From JALZAI01 sp038207565 (lineage in GTDB: Bacteria > Actinomycetota > Actinomycetes > Mycobacteriales > Jatrophihabitantaceae), in NCBI GenBank assembly GCA_038207565.1, contig JBBQZQ010000013.1, positions 26,337 to 90,336 of the forward strand: a stretch of 64,000 nucleotides of DNA, read 5' to 3'. Position 1 is the first letter of the stretch; every line of letters begins with the position of its first letter. Under the pieces are notes generated by a model. It did not search any database and was not told where the DNA came from. It worked only from the letters and a program-made list of their open reading frames with translations. Of this stretch, positions 49,540 to 58,015 are shown one piece after another. Position numbers and translations under genes: made by a program.

Positions 49540-50465
49540 CCCTTGCTTCCGCCTAGTGTCAATCCCGCCACGAACTGGCGTTGCAGCGCGAGATAGATGG
49601 CCAGGGTGGGAAGCAACGTGATGGTCGCCCCGGCGGCGATCAGGTTGTAGTCGCTGAGGAACTGGCCCTGCAGGTTGTTGATGGCGGTGGTCACCGGCAG
49701 CCGGTTACCGCTGGTGATCAGCAGCAGCGGCCAGAAGAACTCGTTGTAGACCCAGATCACCTCGAGCGTGCCGAGTGCGGCCAGTGCGGGGCGGCACAGC
49801 GGCAGGATGATCTGGCGGTACATGCGCCACACGCCGCAGCCGTCGACCAGTGCCGCCTCGGTGAGATCGGCCGGCAGCGCCTTCATGTAGTTGCTCAGCA
49901 CGAAGGTGCAGAACCCGAGCTGGAAGGCGACGACGATCGCGATGACGCCGTAGTACGTGTTCAGGAAAGTGCCGGAATCGCTGACGCTGTAGGGCAGCGG
50001 GGTCAGGCGGTACATCTCGAAGATCGGCGCGGCCAGCACCTGCGGCGGCAGCATGTTCCCCGCCGTGAAGATGATCAGCAGCGTGACGTTGAACTTCCAG
50101 CTGAACCGCGAGACGGCGAATGCCATCAGCGAGGCAAAGAACAGCGTCAGCAACACGGTGGGGATGACAATGATCGCCGAGTTCGTGAATGCGGTCGTGA
50201 ACTGGCCCTGCGTCCACGCCGTCGAGTAGTTGCTGATCGACAGGCTCTTGGGCAGGCTGAAGTAACCGTTGGCATTGGTGTCGGCCTTCGTGCGCAACGA
50301 GGTGTAGAGCGTCCACAGCAACGGGATCAGCCAGAACACCGACATTGCGATGAGGAACAGGTGGGTGCCGTATCGGTTGCGCCGTGGCCCGGTGCGCACT
50401 GCGTGGTGTTCCGGCTGCGCCAGCGGCGACAACTGCGCGGCGCTAGGAATCTCGGTGGTTGTCAC
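49536..50465 (-). CDS. Sugar ABC transporter permease (MalG type)
   Basis: 309-residue membrane protein of the carbohydrate-uptake CUT1 family with six helices. N-terminal LFLIAMSVFWLIPLLWTLYTSLR is standard. The ATPase-contacting EAA loop reads LTEAALVDGCGVWRMYRQIILPLCRPALAALG. It overlaps the MalF-type gene by 4 bp and lacZ by 4 bp, so the operon is tightly coupled. Substrate is inferred from the flanking alpha- and beta-galactosidases. Confidence 0.9.
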   Translation of the reverse strand: MTTTEIPSAAQLSPLAQPEHHAVRTGPRRNRYGTHLFLIAMSVFWLIPLLWTLYTSLRTKADTNANGYFSLPKSLSISNYSTAWTQGQFTTAFTNSAIIVIPTVLLTLFFASLMAFAVSRFSWKFNVTLLIIFTAGNMLPPQVLAAPIFEMYRLTPLPYSVSDSGTFLNTYYGVIAIVVAFQLGFCTFVLSNYMKALPADLTEAALVDGCGVWRMYRQIILPLCRPALAALGTLEVIWVYNEFFWPLLLITSGNRLPVTTAINNLQGQFLSDYNLIAAGATITLLPTLAIYLALQRQFVAGLTLGGSKG

Positions 50466-51454
50466 TGTTGCTTTTCTTTCCGGAAGGTCCGCGAGAGGTA
50501 GGTGACGATCGGGATCAGCGCGACGACCAGCAGGATGACTGCGAGTGCCGAACCGATGCCGATGACCTGGCCCTCGCCGACGAGGTTCTGGTAAACGAGC
50601 ACGCTGATGAGCTCCAGGCCGTTCTGGCCCTTGTTGAACACCCAGACGATGTCGAACGCGCGCAGCGACTCGATGATCGTGATGACCACGACGACGATGT
50701 TGATCGGTCGCATCGAGGGAAAGACGACGCGGAAGAAGATCTGCCGCTCGTTCGCCCCGTCAATGGCGGCGGCCTCTTTGATCGCCGGGTCGACGCCTTT
50801 GAGCCCGGCCAAGTAGAGGATCATGATGTAACCGACGTGTTTCCAGGTGGCCGCGACGAGCGCCGCCCAGATGTTTATCTTGGAGTTGCCCAACCAGTCG
50901 ATGGCGTTCGCGTTTCCCGCCGTTCCCAGGACGCTGTCGATGAGGCCGGACTCGGGCGAGTACATCAGCTGCCAAATGATGCCGACCAGGGCAAGTGAGA
51001 GCATGACCGGGATGAAGAAGACCGTCTGGTAGATCTTGCTTCCCCGCAGTCGCTGGTCGAGCAGCACCGCGATCAGCAGGCCGAGCGGCGTGGCGATCAG
51101 GGCGAGGAACACCAGCCACAGCACGTTGTGCCGGACCGCCGGCCAGAACGACGGATAGTCGTGGACGACATAGGAGTAGTTCGACAATCCGTTCGAACGG
51201 ATGTTGGACAGGTCGAGGCCGTTCCACTTGGTGAACGACAGTACGACCGAGAGCAACGTCGGAATCCAGATGAGCACAGCTTCGAAGATTGTCGGGATCG
51301 CGACCATCACCGCGAGGACGATCTTGTCCCGCTTGGTGAGGCGGTGGACCCGGCGCTTGCGCCGGTCGAACGACGGCACGCCGGCCGTCCCCGTGCTGGA
51401 CGGGGACGGCGTGGCGGTGTCCGCAGGTAGGCCGACAGTGGGGAGATCGGTCAT
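50462..51454 (-). CDS. Sugar ABC transporter permease (MalF type)
   Basis: 330-residue partner permease of the CUT1 family. Six helices (first at about residue 45: KIVLAVMVAIPTIFEAVLIWIPTLLSVVLSF). The EAA loop reads AIKEAAAIDGANERQIFFRVVFPSMRPINIVV. It forms the membrane channel with the MalG-type protein. No gene for an ATP-binding subunit is found in this cluster, so a shared MsiK/UgpC-type ATPase encoded elsewhere must energise it. Confidence 0.9.
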   Translation of the reverse strand: MTDLPTVGLPADTATPSPSSTGTAGVPSFDRRKRRVHRLTKRDKIVLAVMVAIPTIFEAVLIWIPTLLSVVLSFTKWNGLDLSNIRSNGLSNYSYVVHDYPSFWPAVRHNVLWLVFLALIATPLGLLIAVLLDQRLRGSKIYQTVFFIPVMLSLALVGIIWQLMYSPESGLIDSVLGTAGNANAIDWLGNSKINIWAALVAATWKHVGYIMILYLAGLKGVDPAIKEAAAIDGANERQIFFRVVFPSMRPINIVVVVITIIESLRAFDIVWVFNKGQNGLELISVLVYQNLVGEGQVIGIGSALAVILLVVALIPIVTYLSRTFRKEKQQ

Positions 51455-51506
51455 CGCGCCACCTCTGCTCGGGATCTCACAACTCGAGTAGTAACTGCTC
51501 TCGAGG

Positions 51507-52826
51507 TCACTGCGCAGCGTAGAGCGCCTTGGCCTGCTTCTCGACGTTGGCCGTGTCGAACTGACCCGACTTCAAGAACGACTGCAGCGCCGGGATCATC
51601 ACGTTGCTCGCGAACGCCGGAAGCGCGTCGCGGTCGAGGAACTGCGAGATGTACTTCGCGCTCGCGATGGTCTTCTGCGCCTTGGTCTGGATCGGCGTCA
51701 GTGCCGACAGGTCGGCCTTCAGATTCGTTGCCACGTTGCTGGGATCGACCTTGGCGTAGGCGTTCTGGCCATCGGGGCTGCCGAAGTAGGCCAGCATGTC
51801 CTTCGCCGCCTGGTTATCGCCGCCCTTCTTGGACAGCATGAACCCGTCGATGGGCGCCTCGACCGCGTCCTGGCCGTTGGCCTCGGTCATCACCGGGAAC
51901 GGGAAGAAGTCGGTATCGGCGAGCACCGCCTTGTCGGTGAACTGCTGGGTGACGAAGGACCCGAGCAGGTACATCCCCGCCTTCTTCGTGACCAGCTTCT
52001 GCGCCGACTCCTGCCAGATGAGACCCAGGGCGGTGGGGTCCTGGAACGGGACGAGCGCCTTCCAGTTGTCGAAGACGTCCTTCACCTTCTGCGAGTTCCA
52101 GCTCTCCTTATGCGCCATCAGGTCGACGTGGAACTGGTAGCCGTTGAGGCGCATGTTCAGGTAGTCGAACGTGCCCATCGCGGGCCAGCCCTCCTTGTCG
52201 GCGAAGGAGAGCGGGATCAACCCGTCTTTCTTCATCTGCGCGCACAGGGTCTTGAGCTCGTCGAACGTCTTCGGAATCGCGTACCCCTTCGCCGCCCAGA
52301 CGCTCTTGCGGTAGAAGATCGCCCACGGGTAGTTGTAGTTCGGGACGAAGTACTTCTTGCCGTCATCGCCGGTGGAGGCGGCCTTGATCCCCTCACCGAA
52401 CTTATCAGCGCCCAATATGTCCCATACGTCATCGACCGGCGCGACGAGGCCCTTGGCCGCGTAGTACTTCATCCGGTAGCCGGCGAACCAGGTGAATGCG
52501 TCCTCCGGAGAGGCCTGCAGATAGGTGCCGATCGCCTCCTGGAAGGCGTTGTGCGACTTGGTGTTGACGCTGACCTTGTCGCCGGACTTCTTCTCGAACC
52601 CCGACACCATCGCCGCCAGGCCCTTCTTCGGGGTGGGGTCCGACGCGTTCGAGCCGAGGCTGGTGGACTTCGACCCGCTGCCCCCGCCACCGCTACTGCC
52701 TCCCGTGCATGCTGCCAGCAGCGGGAGGCCGGCAACCCCGGCGGCGCCGGCTGCGATCCCCTTCAGCATCATGCGGCGACTCGGGGCCGCTGTGCCCTGC
52801 GGAGCGGCAGATTCGGTAGGGGGCAT
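51507..52826 (-). CDS. Sugar-binding lipoprotein of the ABC importer
   Basis: 439-residue extracellular solute-binding protein, family 1. The N-terminus carries twin arginines (PSRRMMLKGIAAGAAG) and a lipobox LAAC, suggesting Tat export and lipid anchoring, then a Gly/Ser linker. The body has SGDKVSVNTKSHNAFQEAIGTYLQASPEDAFTWFAGY, PNYNYPWAIFYRKSVWAAKGY, PIPKTFDEL-like AIPKTFDELKTL and aromatic ligand residues. The start is ATG at 52826. It is the first gene of the operon. The ligand is inferred to be a galactoside (lactose, melibiose or raffinose type). Confidence 0.9.
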   Translation of the reverse strand: MPPTESAAPQGTAAPSRRMMLKGIAAGAAGVAGLPLLAACTGGSSGGGGSGSKSTSLGSNASDPTPKKGLAAMVSGFEKKSGDKVSVNTKSHNAFQEAIGTYLQASPEDAFTWFAGYRMKYYAAKGLVAPVDDVWDILGADKFGEGIKAASTGDDGKKYFVPNYNYPWAIFYRKSVWAAKGYAIPKTFDELKTLCAQMKKDGLIPLSFADKEGWPAMGTFDYLNMRLNGYQFHVDLMAHKESWNSQKVKDVFDNWKALVPFQDPTALGLIWQESAQKLVTKKAGMYLLGSFVTQQFTDKAVLADTDFFPFPVMTEANGQDAVEAPIDGFMLSKKGGDNQAAKDMLAYFGSPDGQNAYAKVDPSNVATNLKADLSALTPIQTKAQKTIASAKYISQFLDRDALPAFASNVMIPALQSFLKSGQFDTANVEKQAKALYAAQ

Positions 52827-52946
52827 GTGGACTCCTCGACGAGCGGACGGCGTGACCCGGGTCTCCGGGTCGGAAGCCCCCGTAATTCATCAGAATCGAA
52901 CGGGAACGTCAAGTGTTCGTGCCCAATCCGTAACACATTGGCTACG

Positions 52947-52965
52947 AAAACGAGGAGCAAAACGA
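52947..52965 (+). promoter_or_regulatory. Candidate operator, direct repeats of AAAACGA
   Basis: AAAACGA occurs at 52947-52953 and 52959-52965, a 12-bp spacing, in the divergent region of the galactoside locus. The repeats surround the ribosome site of the small frame at 52965. Short direct repeats of this kind are typical targets of DeoR-family regulators, and one is encoded nearby. The site was found by eye only. Confidence 0.3.
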
Positions 52966-53051
52966 TGTATATCGTACTAATGGGGCTGGCCGCAGTGCTG
53001 GGTTGTGGGTTCTTGTTGGATTGCTTGCCCGCTCGCCGACCTGCTCGCTAG
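52965..53051 (+). CDS. Possible 28-residue leader or small membrane peptide
   Basis: An ATG with a strong ribosome site (GAGGAG, 7 nt upstream) opens a frame for a hydrophobic peptide (YIVLMGLAAVLGCGFLLDCLPA) with an Arg-rich tail (RRPAR). It ends 58 bp before the alpha-galactosidase GTG, and its stop falls in the leader of that gene. It could be a regulatory leader peptide, a small membrane protein or chance. The good ribosome site is the main support. Confidence 0.4.
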   Translation: MYIVLMGLAAVLGCGFLLDCLPARRPAR

Positions 53052-53109
53052 GGTTCGCGACACGCCGGGCAACCGATGCCGTGGCGCGTCGATCGAAGGG
53101 CATCTGCCG

Positions 53110-55248
53110 GTGGCACTTGCGTCGGATCCGATTGTTGTCGCCGACCCCGATCGCGCGGGCACCGCCGCAGTGCTGCTACCGGTAGCCGGCGACCTGCCCC
53201 GAATCGGGTGGGTCGGCGCAGCCGCCGGGTGCCCTGCTCCTTCGGACGTCGCAGCTGTCGTCGGCACGTCCGGGGCCGCGGCGTCGGTGCACGTGGCTGC
53301 CGGGCGGTCGATCCCCACCTTGCTCGAGGTGTCTGACTCCTGGCTCGGTCGCCCGGGTCTCGCGGGGCACCGCCTGAGTGGCGAGTCCGCCGGCCGGGAC
53401 TGGGCCACGTCCTTCGCCACCACCTCGATCGATGCGCGCGACGGCTCGACCGTGATCCAGGCCCGTGACGATCTGGCCGGGCTGGCGCTGAGCACTGAGT
53501 TCGAGGCCGTCAGCGGTGGCGCGCTGCGGGTTCGGCACGTGCTCACCAATCTGCGTCCGCAGCCCTACGTGGTCGATGCCCTCGATGTCGTGGTCCCGGT
53601 TCCCGATCGCGTCACCGAGGTGCTGGACACGTCCGGGCGCTGGGGCCGCGAACGCAACCCGCAGCGCCACGTTGTCCGTGACGGCGTCTGGTTGCGTGAG
53701 AGCCGCGGCGGTCGACCCGGCCACGACGCGGTCACCGAACTGGTGGCAGGCACCGCGGGATTCGGCTTCCGATCCGGCGAGGTGTGGGCGCTGCACGTGG
53801 CGTGGAGCGGCAACACGCGCCACTTCCTCGAGCGTCGCCCGTCGGGCGTGGTGACCCTCGGCGGCGGAGAGGTGTTGCTGCCCGGCGAGGTGGTCCTCGG
53901 TGACGGAGCGGACTACGCGACACCCTGGGTCTTCGTCGCCGCGTCTGCCCACGGACTCGACGGAGTGGCTGCGCAGTTGCACGATTACGTCCGCTCCCTT
54001 CCCGCCCATCCCGGATCGCCGAGGCCGGTGACGTCCAACGTCTGGGAGGCCGTGTATTTCGACCACGACCTGGACCGTTTGCGCCACTTGGCCGATCTCG
54101 CAGCGTCGCTGGGCATCGAGCGGTTCGTGCTCGATGACGGTTGGTTCGGCGAGCGACGCAACGACCGGGCCGGGTTGGGCGACTGGACGGCCTCGCCCGA
54201 TGCCTGGCCCGATGGCCTGGGTCCGTTGGTGGATCACGTGCGCGACCTGCGGATGCAGTTCGGCCTGTGGTTCGAACCGGAGATGGTCAATCGCGAGTCC
54301 GAGCTCTTCCGTGCGCACCCCGAGTGGATCCTCGCGGTCAACGGCCGTCCGCCACCGGAGTTCCGCAATCAGCTCGTGCTGGATCTCGGTCGCGCGCAGG
54401 TTCGTGATCATCTCTACGACGCGATGCACGCGGTGCTCGCGCAGTATCCGATCTCGTTCGTGAAATGGGACCACAACCGCGATCTCCCCGAGGCGGCCGC
54501 GGGGGATCGTCACGGCGCGCCGGGTGCGCACGCGCAGACGCTCGGTTTCTACGCGCTGCTCGATCGGCTGCGCGCGGCGCACCCCGACGTCGAGTGGGAA
54601 AGTTGCGCCTCCGGAGGTGGCCGGATCGATCTCGCCGTGCTCGAGCGCGTCGAACGGGTGTGGACCTCGGACATGACTGATGCGTTGGCGCGCCAGGGGA
54701 TTCAGCGCTGGACCGGCCAACTCGTGCCGCCGGAATATCTCGGCGCGCATGTCAGCGCGCCGGTCAACCATCAGACCGGGCGCGCGCTGAGCCTCGATTT
54801 CCGTGCTGCAACGGCGTTCTTCGGCGACCTCGGCGTCGAGTGGGACGTCGCGTCGGCGACGCCGGACGAGCGCGCGCGGCTGGCGGCATGGATCGATGCC
54901 TACAAGAACCATCGCGCCCTCCTGCACTCCGGACGCGTCGTGCGGGTCGACTCGACGGAGGACTCCATCTGGATGTACGGCGTTGTGTCCCGTGATCACC
55001 GGGAGGCGATCATGGCTTACGTCCAACTGGACGAGACCGTGCACGATCCGTTGCCGTTTCTCGTCCCAGGGCTCGATCCGGATCTGCGTTACACCGCACG
55101 TGCGATCGGTCCCACGGCGAACAGCGCGGACGCCGCGTGGCGCGGGGAGGGCTTGACGGTGTCGGGGGCGACACTTATGGCGCTCGGCCTGCCCGCGCCA
55201 TCGCGCAGGGCCCAGACCGCACTGCTCGTGCAGCTGCAGGCGGGCTGA
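53110..55248 (+). CDS. Alpha-galactosidase, GH36
   Basis: 712-residue retaining enzyme releasing alpha-1,6-galactose from melibiose- or raffinose-type sugars. The N-terminal beta-supersandwich is followed by the catalytic barrel: WEAVYFDHDL, FVLDDGWFGERRNDRAGLGDWT, LWFEPEMVNRESEL, FVKWDHNRD with the nucleophile Asp, ESCASGGGRIDLAVLERVERVWTSDMTDALARQ with the acid/base Asp (often SDNTD; here SDMTD), and YLGAHVSAPVNHQTGR. It has no signal peptide. The start is GTG at 53110 with GAAGGG upstream; an earlier in-frame GTG at 53005 would add 35 residues that overlap the small peptide frame. It converges with a DeoR gene, one base apart. Confidence 0.93.
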   Translation: MALASDPIVVADPDRAGTAAVLLPVAGDLPRIGWVGAAAGCPAPSDVAAVVGTSGAAASVHVAAGRSIPTLLEVSDSWLGRPGLAGHRLSGESAGRDWATSFATTSIDARDGSTVIQARDDLAGLALSTEFEAVSGGALRVRHVLTNLRPQPYVVDALDVVVPVPDRVTEVLDTSGRWGRERNPQRHVVRDGVWLRESRGGRPGHDAVTELVAGTAGFGFRSGEVWALHVAWSGNTRHFLERRPSGVVTLGGGEVLLPGEVVLGDGADYATPWVFVAASAHGLDGVAAQLHDYVRSLPAHPGSPRPVTSNVWEAVYFDHDLDRLRHLADLAASLGIERFVLDDGWFGERRNDRAGLGDWTASPDAWPDGLGPLVDHVRDLRMQFGLWFEPEMVNRESELFRAHPEWILAVNGRPPPEFRNQLVLDLGRAQVRDHLYDAMHAVLAQYPISFVKWDHNRDLPEAAAGDRHGAPGAHAQTLGFYALLDRLRAAHPDVEWESCASGGGRIDLAVLERVERVWTSDMTDALARQGIQRWTGQLVPPEYLGAHVSAPVNHQTGRALSLDFRAATAFFGDLGVEWDVASATPDERARLAAWIDAYKNHRALLHSGRVVRVDSTEDSIWMYGVVSRDHREAIMAYVQLDETVHDPLPFLVPGLDPDLRYTARAIGPTANSADAAWRGEGLTVSGATLMALGLPAPSRRAQTALLVQLQAG

Positions 55249-55249
55249 C

Positions 55250-56053
55250 TTACGACAACGCGGACTGCGGGACTCGCTCTCGATCGACCTCGACGATGTG
55301 CAGCGAGCCGACGGCGTCGGACAGGACGGCGCGGGCATCGCGTTCCAGCCCGCTGTCGGTGATCAGGACGTGTGCGGCTGACAACGGGGCGAACGACGCC
55401 AGGCCCACCGCGCCCCACTTGGTGGAATCGGCGCAGATCACGACCTGGTTCGCGCCGGCGATGAGGGCTCGGTTGGTTTCGGCCTCGGCGAGGTTCGGCG
55501 TCGTGAATCCGGCGATCGTATGCATCCCGTGCACGCCCAGGAAGAGTTGGTCGACATGCAGGCTACGCAATGCCTGATCGGCGACCGGGCCGACGAGCGC
55601 AGCGCTGGGCGTGCGAACCCCGCCGGTCAGGATGACGACCTGGTTCGTTGTCGAATTCGACGCGATCAGATCGGCGACCGTCGTCGAGTTGGTGACGATG
55701 GTCAGTCCTGGGATGCGGCTGACGTGCTCGGCGAGGCCCCACGTCGTCGTCCCGGCCGACAGCGCGATAGCCGTGCCGGGCTGGATCAGGGTCGCCGCCA
55801 TCGCTGCGATCGCGGTTTTCGCCGGCTGCTCGAGACCCGACTTCGCCTCGAACCCGGGCTCCTCGGACGCCGTCGTGTTCAGCACCGCTCCGCCGTGCAC
55901 CTTGTGCACCGCGCCGGCCGTGGCAAGCAGGTCCAGATCACGGCGCACGGTCATGTCCGAGACGCCGAGCAGCGTGGTGAGGTCGGTGACCCGCGCACCG
56001 CCGCTGCGACGGATCTCGTCCATGATGCGGGCTTGACGCTGCTTGGCAAGCAC
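55250..56053 (-). CDS. DeoR/GlpR-family sugar regulator
   Basis: 267-residue repressor-type protein. The helix-turn-helix reads ARIMDEIRRSGGARVTDLTTLLGVSDMTVRRDLDLLATAGAVHKVHGGAVL, the classic DeoR N-terminus. The C-terminal sugar-phosphate sensor domain shows ALSAGTTTWGLAEHV, TIVTNSTTVADLI, LTGGVRTPSAALVG and ADSTKWGAVGLASF. The start is GTG at 56053, 9 nt after GGAGAAGG; ATG 56062 is an alternative with poor spacing. Next to alpha-galactosidase and the galactoside ABC operon it probably controls both, responding to a phosphorylated sugar. Confidence 0.88.
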   Translation of the reverse strand: MLAKQRQARIMDEIRRSGGARVTDLTTLLGVSDMTVRRDLDLLATAGAVHKVHGGAVLNTTASEEPGFEAKSGLEQPAKTAIAAMAATLIQPGTAIALSAGTTTWGLAEHVSRIPGLTIVTNSTTVADLIASNSTTNQVVILTGGVRTPSAALVGPVADQALRSLHVDQLFLGVHGMHTIAGFTTPNLAEAETNRALIAGANQVVICADSTKWGAVGLASFAPLSAAHVLITDSGLERDARAVLSDAVGSLHIVEVDRERVPQSALS

Positions 56054-56253
56054 GGTGCCCATCCTTCTCCAGCTACTCCGAGGTGCTGCACACCATTCTG
56101 CATCACCGAACATGAGTCAACACGGCCGCGCAATTATCACCATCCGGATTCCCGGCTGAGGAAAATTTTGTGAGCCTTGTCGAATGCGCCCGGGGCCATT
56201 CGACGTACGGATGAGCCAGGGTTGAAGCGCCCGGCCGGACGAAGGAGATCGAG

Positions 56254-56610
56254 ATGCGAGTCATGGTGCTGGTGAAGACGGACGAGAGCTCTGAAGCAGG
56301 CGTGCTGCCGAGCCGCGAGATGCTCACCGAGATGGGCAAGTTCAACGAGGAGCTGGTGAAGGCCGGCGTCCTGCTCGCTGCCGACGGTCTGCAGGCGAGC
56401 GCCAAGGGCAAGCGCGTTCGCTTCGAGGGTGGGTCGACCTCGGTGACCGACGGGCCGTTCGCCGAGACCAAGGAGCTGGTCGCCGGGTACTGGATCTGGC
56501 AGGTGTCTTCGATGGACGAAGCGGTGCAGTGGCTCAAGCGCGCCCCGTTCGAAGCGACCGAGGTCGAATTGCGTCAGGTCTTCGAAGAAGCGGACTTCGC
56601 CGAGCAGTGA
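56254..56610 (+). CDS. YciI-like DGPF-domain protein, ECF42 partner
   Basis: 118-residue protein of the YCII-related/DGPF family: RVMVLVKTDESSEAGVLPSREMLTEMGKFNEELVKAGVLLAADGLQ, then the diagnostic VTDGPFAETKELVAGYWIWQV. DGPF proteins are the known genomic partners of ECF42 sigma factors, one of which follows. The start is ATG at 56254 after GAAGGAGAT. Its biochemical role is unknown. Its TGA lies in the third copy of the stop-start repeat. Confidence 0.9.
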   Translation: MRVMVLVKTDESSEAGVLPSREMLTEMGKFNEELVKAGVLLAADGLQASAKGKRVRFEGGSTSVTDGPFAETKELVAGYWIWQVSSMDEAVQWLKRAPFEATEVELRQVFEEADFAEQ

Positions 56611-56680
56611 GAGCTTGCGAGCGAACCATGGATGTTGGGCTTGGCCGGCCGGACGAGCGGAGCGAGGTCGGTCGTGAGCG
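56607..56680 (+). repeat. Stop-start repeat, copy 3, diverged
   Basis: From GTGAGAGCTTGCGAGCGAACC to the next GTGAGCGAAG, 67 bp later. The middle keeps CTTGGCCGG and GAGCGGAGCGAGG, as in the unit at 630-700. The YciI stop (56608-56610) and the sigma-factor GTG (56674) lie in the two GTGAG boundaries, as in copy 2. Confidence 0.7.
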
Positions 56681-57930
56681 AAGTGGTCGTGAATGACGTA
56701 AAGCGCACCATCGAGGCTGTCTGGCGGATCGAGGCGTCCCGGGTGATAGCAGCGCTGATGCGGACCACCCGGGATCTCGGTGCCGCCGAGGATCTCGCCC
56801 AGGACGCGTTGCTCGCAGCATTGCAGCAATGGCCCGCCGCGGGCGTGCCCGACAACCCGGGGGCGTGGTTGACCTCGGTCGCCAAACGGCGTGCGGTCGA
56901 CGCCGTCCGCCGAGAGATCACCCTGGAACGGAAGGTCGAGCAGATGGGACGCGAGCTCTGCACCGAGCATGACCCCTTCGCCGAGCTCGAGGTGGACACG
57001 CACGTCGACGATGACGTGCTGCGGTTGATGTTTACCGCGTGCCACCCGGTCCTCGGCGCGGATGCCCGCGTTGCGCTGACGTTGAAGACCCTCGCCGGGC
57101 TGTCGACCGAGGAGATCGCGCGCGCCTTCCTCGTGCCCACCGCGACCATGGCGCAGCGCATCGTGCGCGCCAAGCGTGCGCTTGTCGATGCGGCGGTGGC
57201 CTTCGAGGTGCCGACGGGAGACGAGCTGACCACCCGGCTGGGGTCCGTGCTTGAGGTTGTGTACCTCGTGTTCAACGAGGGCTACGCGGCGACTGCCGGC
57301 GCCGACTGGTTCAGGACCGAGCTGTGCGAGGAGGCGATGCGGCTGGGGCGGATCCTGGCCGCGCTCGTGCCCGACGAACCCGAGACGCACGGCCTCGTCG
57401 CCCTCATGGAGATCCAGGCGTCGCGACTGCGGGCCCGATTGGGTCCGGACGGCGAGATCGTGACGTTGCTGGAGCAGGATCGCGGACGGTGGGATCGGAC
57501 GCTCATCACCCACGCCCTCGCCGCGCTGGACCGTGCCGAAATGCTGGGCGGCGGACGCGGCCGGTACCTGCTACAGGCCGAGATCGCCGCGTGCCATGCC
57601 CGCGCCGGCCGTCGCGAGGAGACCGACTGGGTCCGTATCGCCGGGCTCTACGCCGAGCTCGGCGCTGTCGTCCCGTCACCGGTGATCGAGCTCAACCGTG
57701 CGGTGGCCGTGTCGATGGCCGACGGCCCGGCGGCGGGGCTGGTGCTGGCGGAACGGCTACGCGACGAGCCCGGCCTGCGCGACTACCATCTGCTGCCCAG
57801 CGTGCTGGGTGACCTGCTCGTCAAGCTCGGACGTCGGACGGAAGCGCGAAGCGAGTTCGAGCGCGCGGCCGCGATGACCGGCAACGAGCGGGAACGCGCC
57901 CTGCTGCTCGCGCGCGCGGCGTCGTGCTGA
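56674..57930 (+). CDS. ECF sigma factor, ECF42 group
   Basis: 418-residue extracytoplasmic-function sigma factor with a long C-terminal extension. Region 2: IAALMRTTRDLGAAEDLAQDALLAALQQWP...PGAWLTSVAKRRAVDAVRRE. Region 4: ARVALTLKTLAGLSTEEIARAFLVPTATMAQRIVRAKRAL. The extension (residues about 190-418; VVYLVFNEGYAATAG, EAMRLGRILAALVPDEPETHGLVALM, a helical TPR-like end) is the ECF42 hallmark and is needed for activity in studied members. There is no anti-sigma gene, which is also normal for the group. The start is GTG at 56674, inside the repeat. It is co-directional with its DGPF partner. Confidence 0.9.
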   Translation: MSEVVVNDVKRTIEAVWRIEASRVIAALMRTTRDLGAAEDLAQDALLAALQQWPAAGVPDNPGAWLTSVAKRRAVDAVRREITLERKVEQMGRELCTEHDPFAELEVDTHVDDDVLRLMFTACHPVLGADARVALTLKTLAGLSTEEIARAFLVPTATMAQRIVRAKRALVDAAVAFEVPTGDELTTRLGSVLEVVYLVFNEGYAATAGADWFRTELCEEAMRLGRILAALVPDEPETHGLVALMEIQASRLRARLGPDGEIVTLLEQDRGRWDRTLITHALAALDRAEMLGGGRGRYLLQAEIAACHARAGRREETDWVRIAGLYAELGAVVPSPVIELNRAVAVSMADGPAAGLVLAERLRDEPGLRDYHLLPSVLGDLLVKLGRRTEARSEFERAAAMTGNERERALLLARAASC

Positions 57931-58015
57931 CTATCGCGCGCGAAATTGCGCACGTGATTTGAAGTGCGCCAGGATTGCGTTCCGCCGTGTCGATCAGCTT
58001 CGCGCTGTCCCGACG

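Noticed and set aside
51184..51205. Palindrome around CCGTTCGAACGG as a LexA box
   Set aside because: The core is GTTCGAAC, not GAAC-N4-GTTC, and it lies inside the MalF-type permease gene.
53176..55338. Long minus-strand frame of 720 codons
   Set aside because: Antisense to the GH36 alpha-galactosidase, with no family motif.
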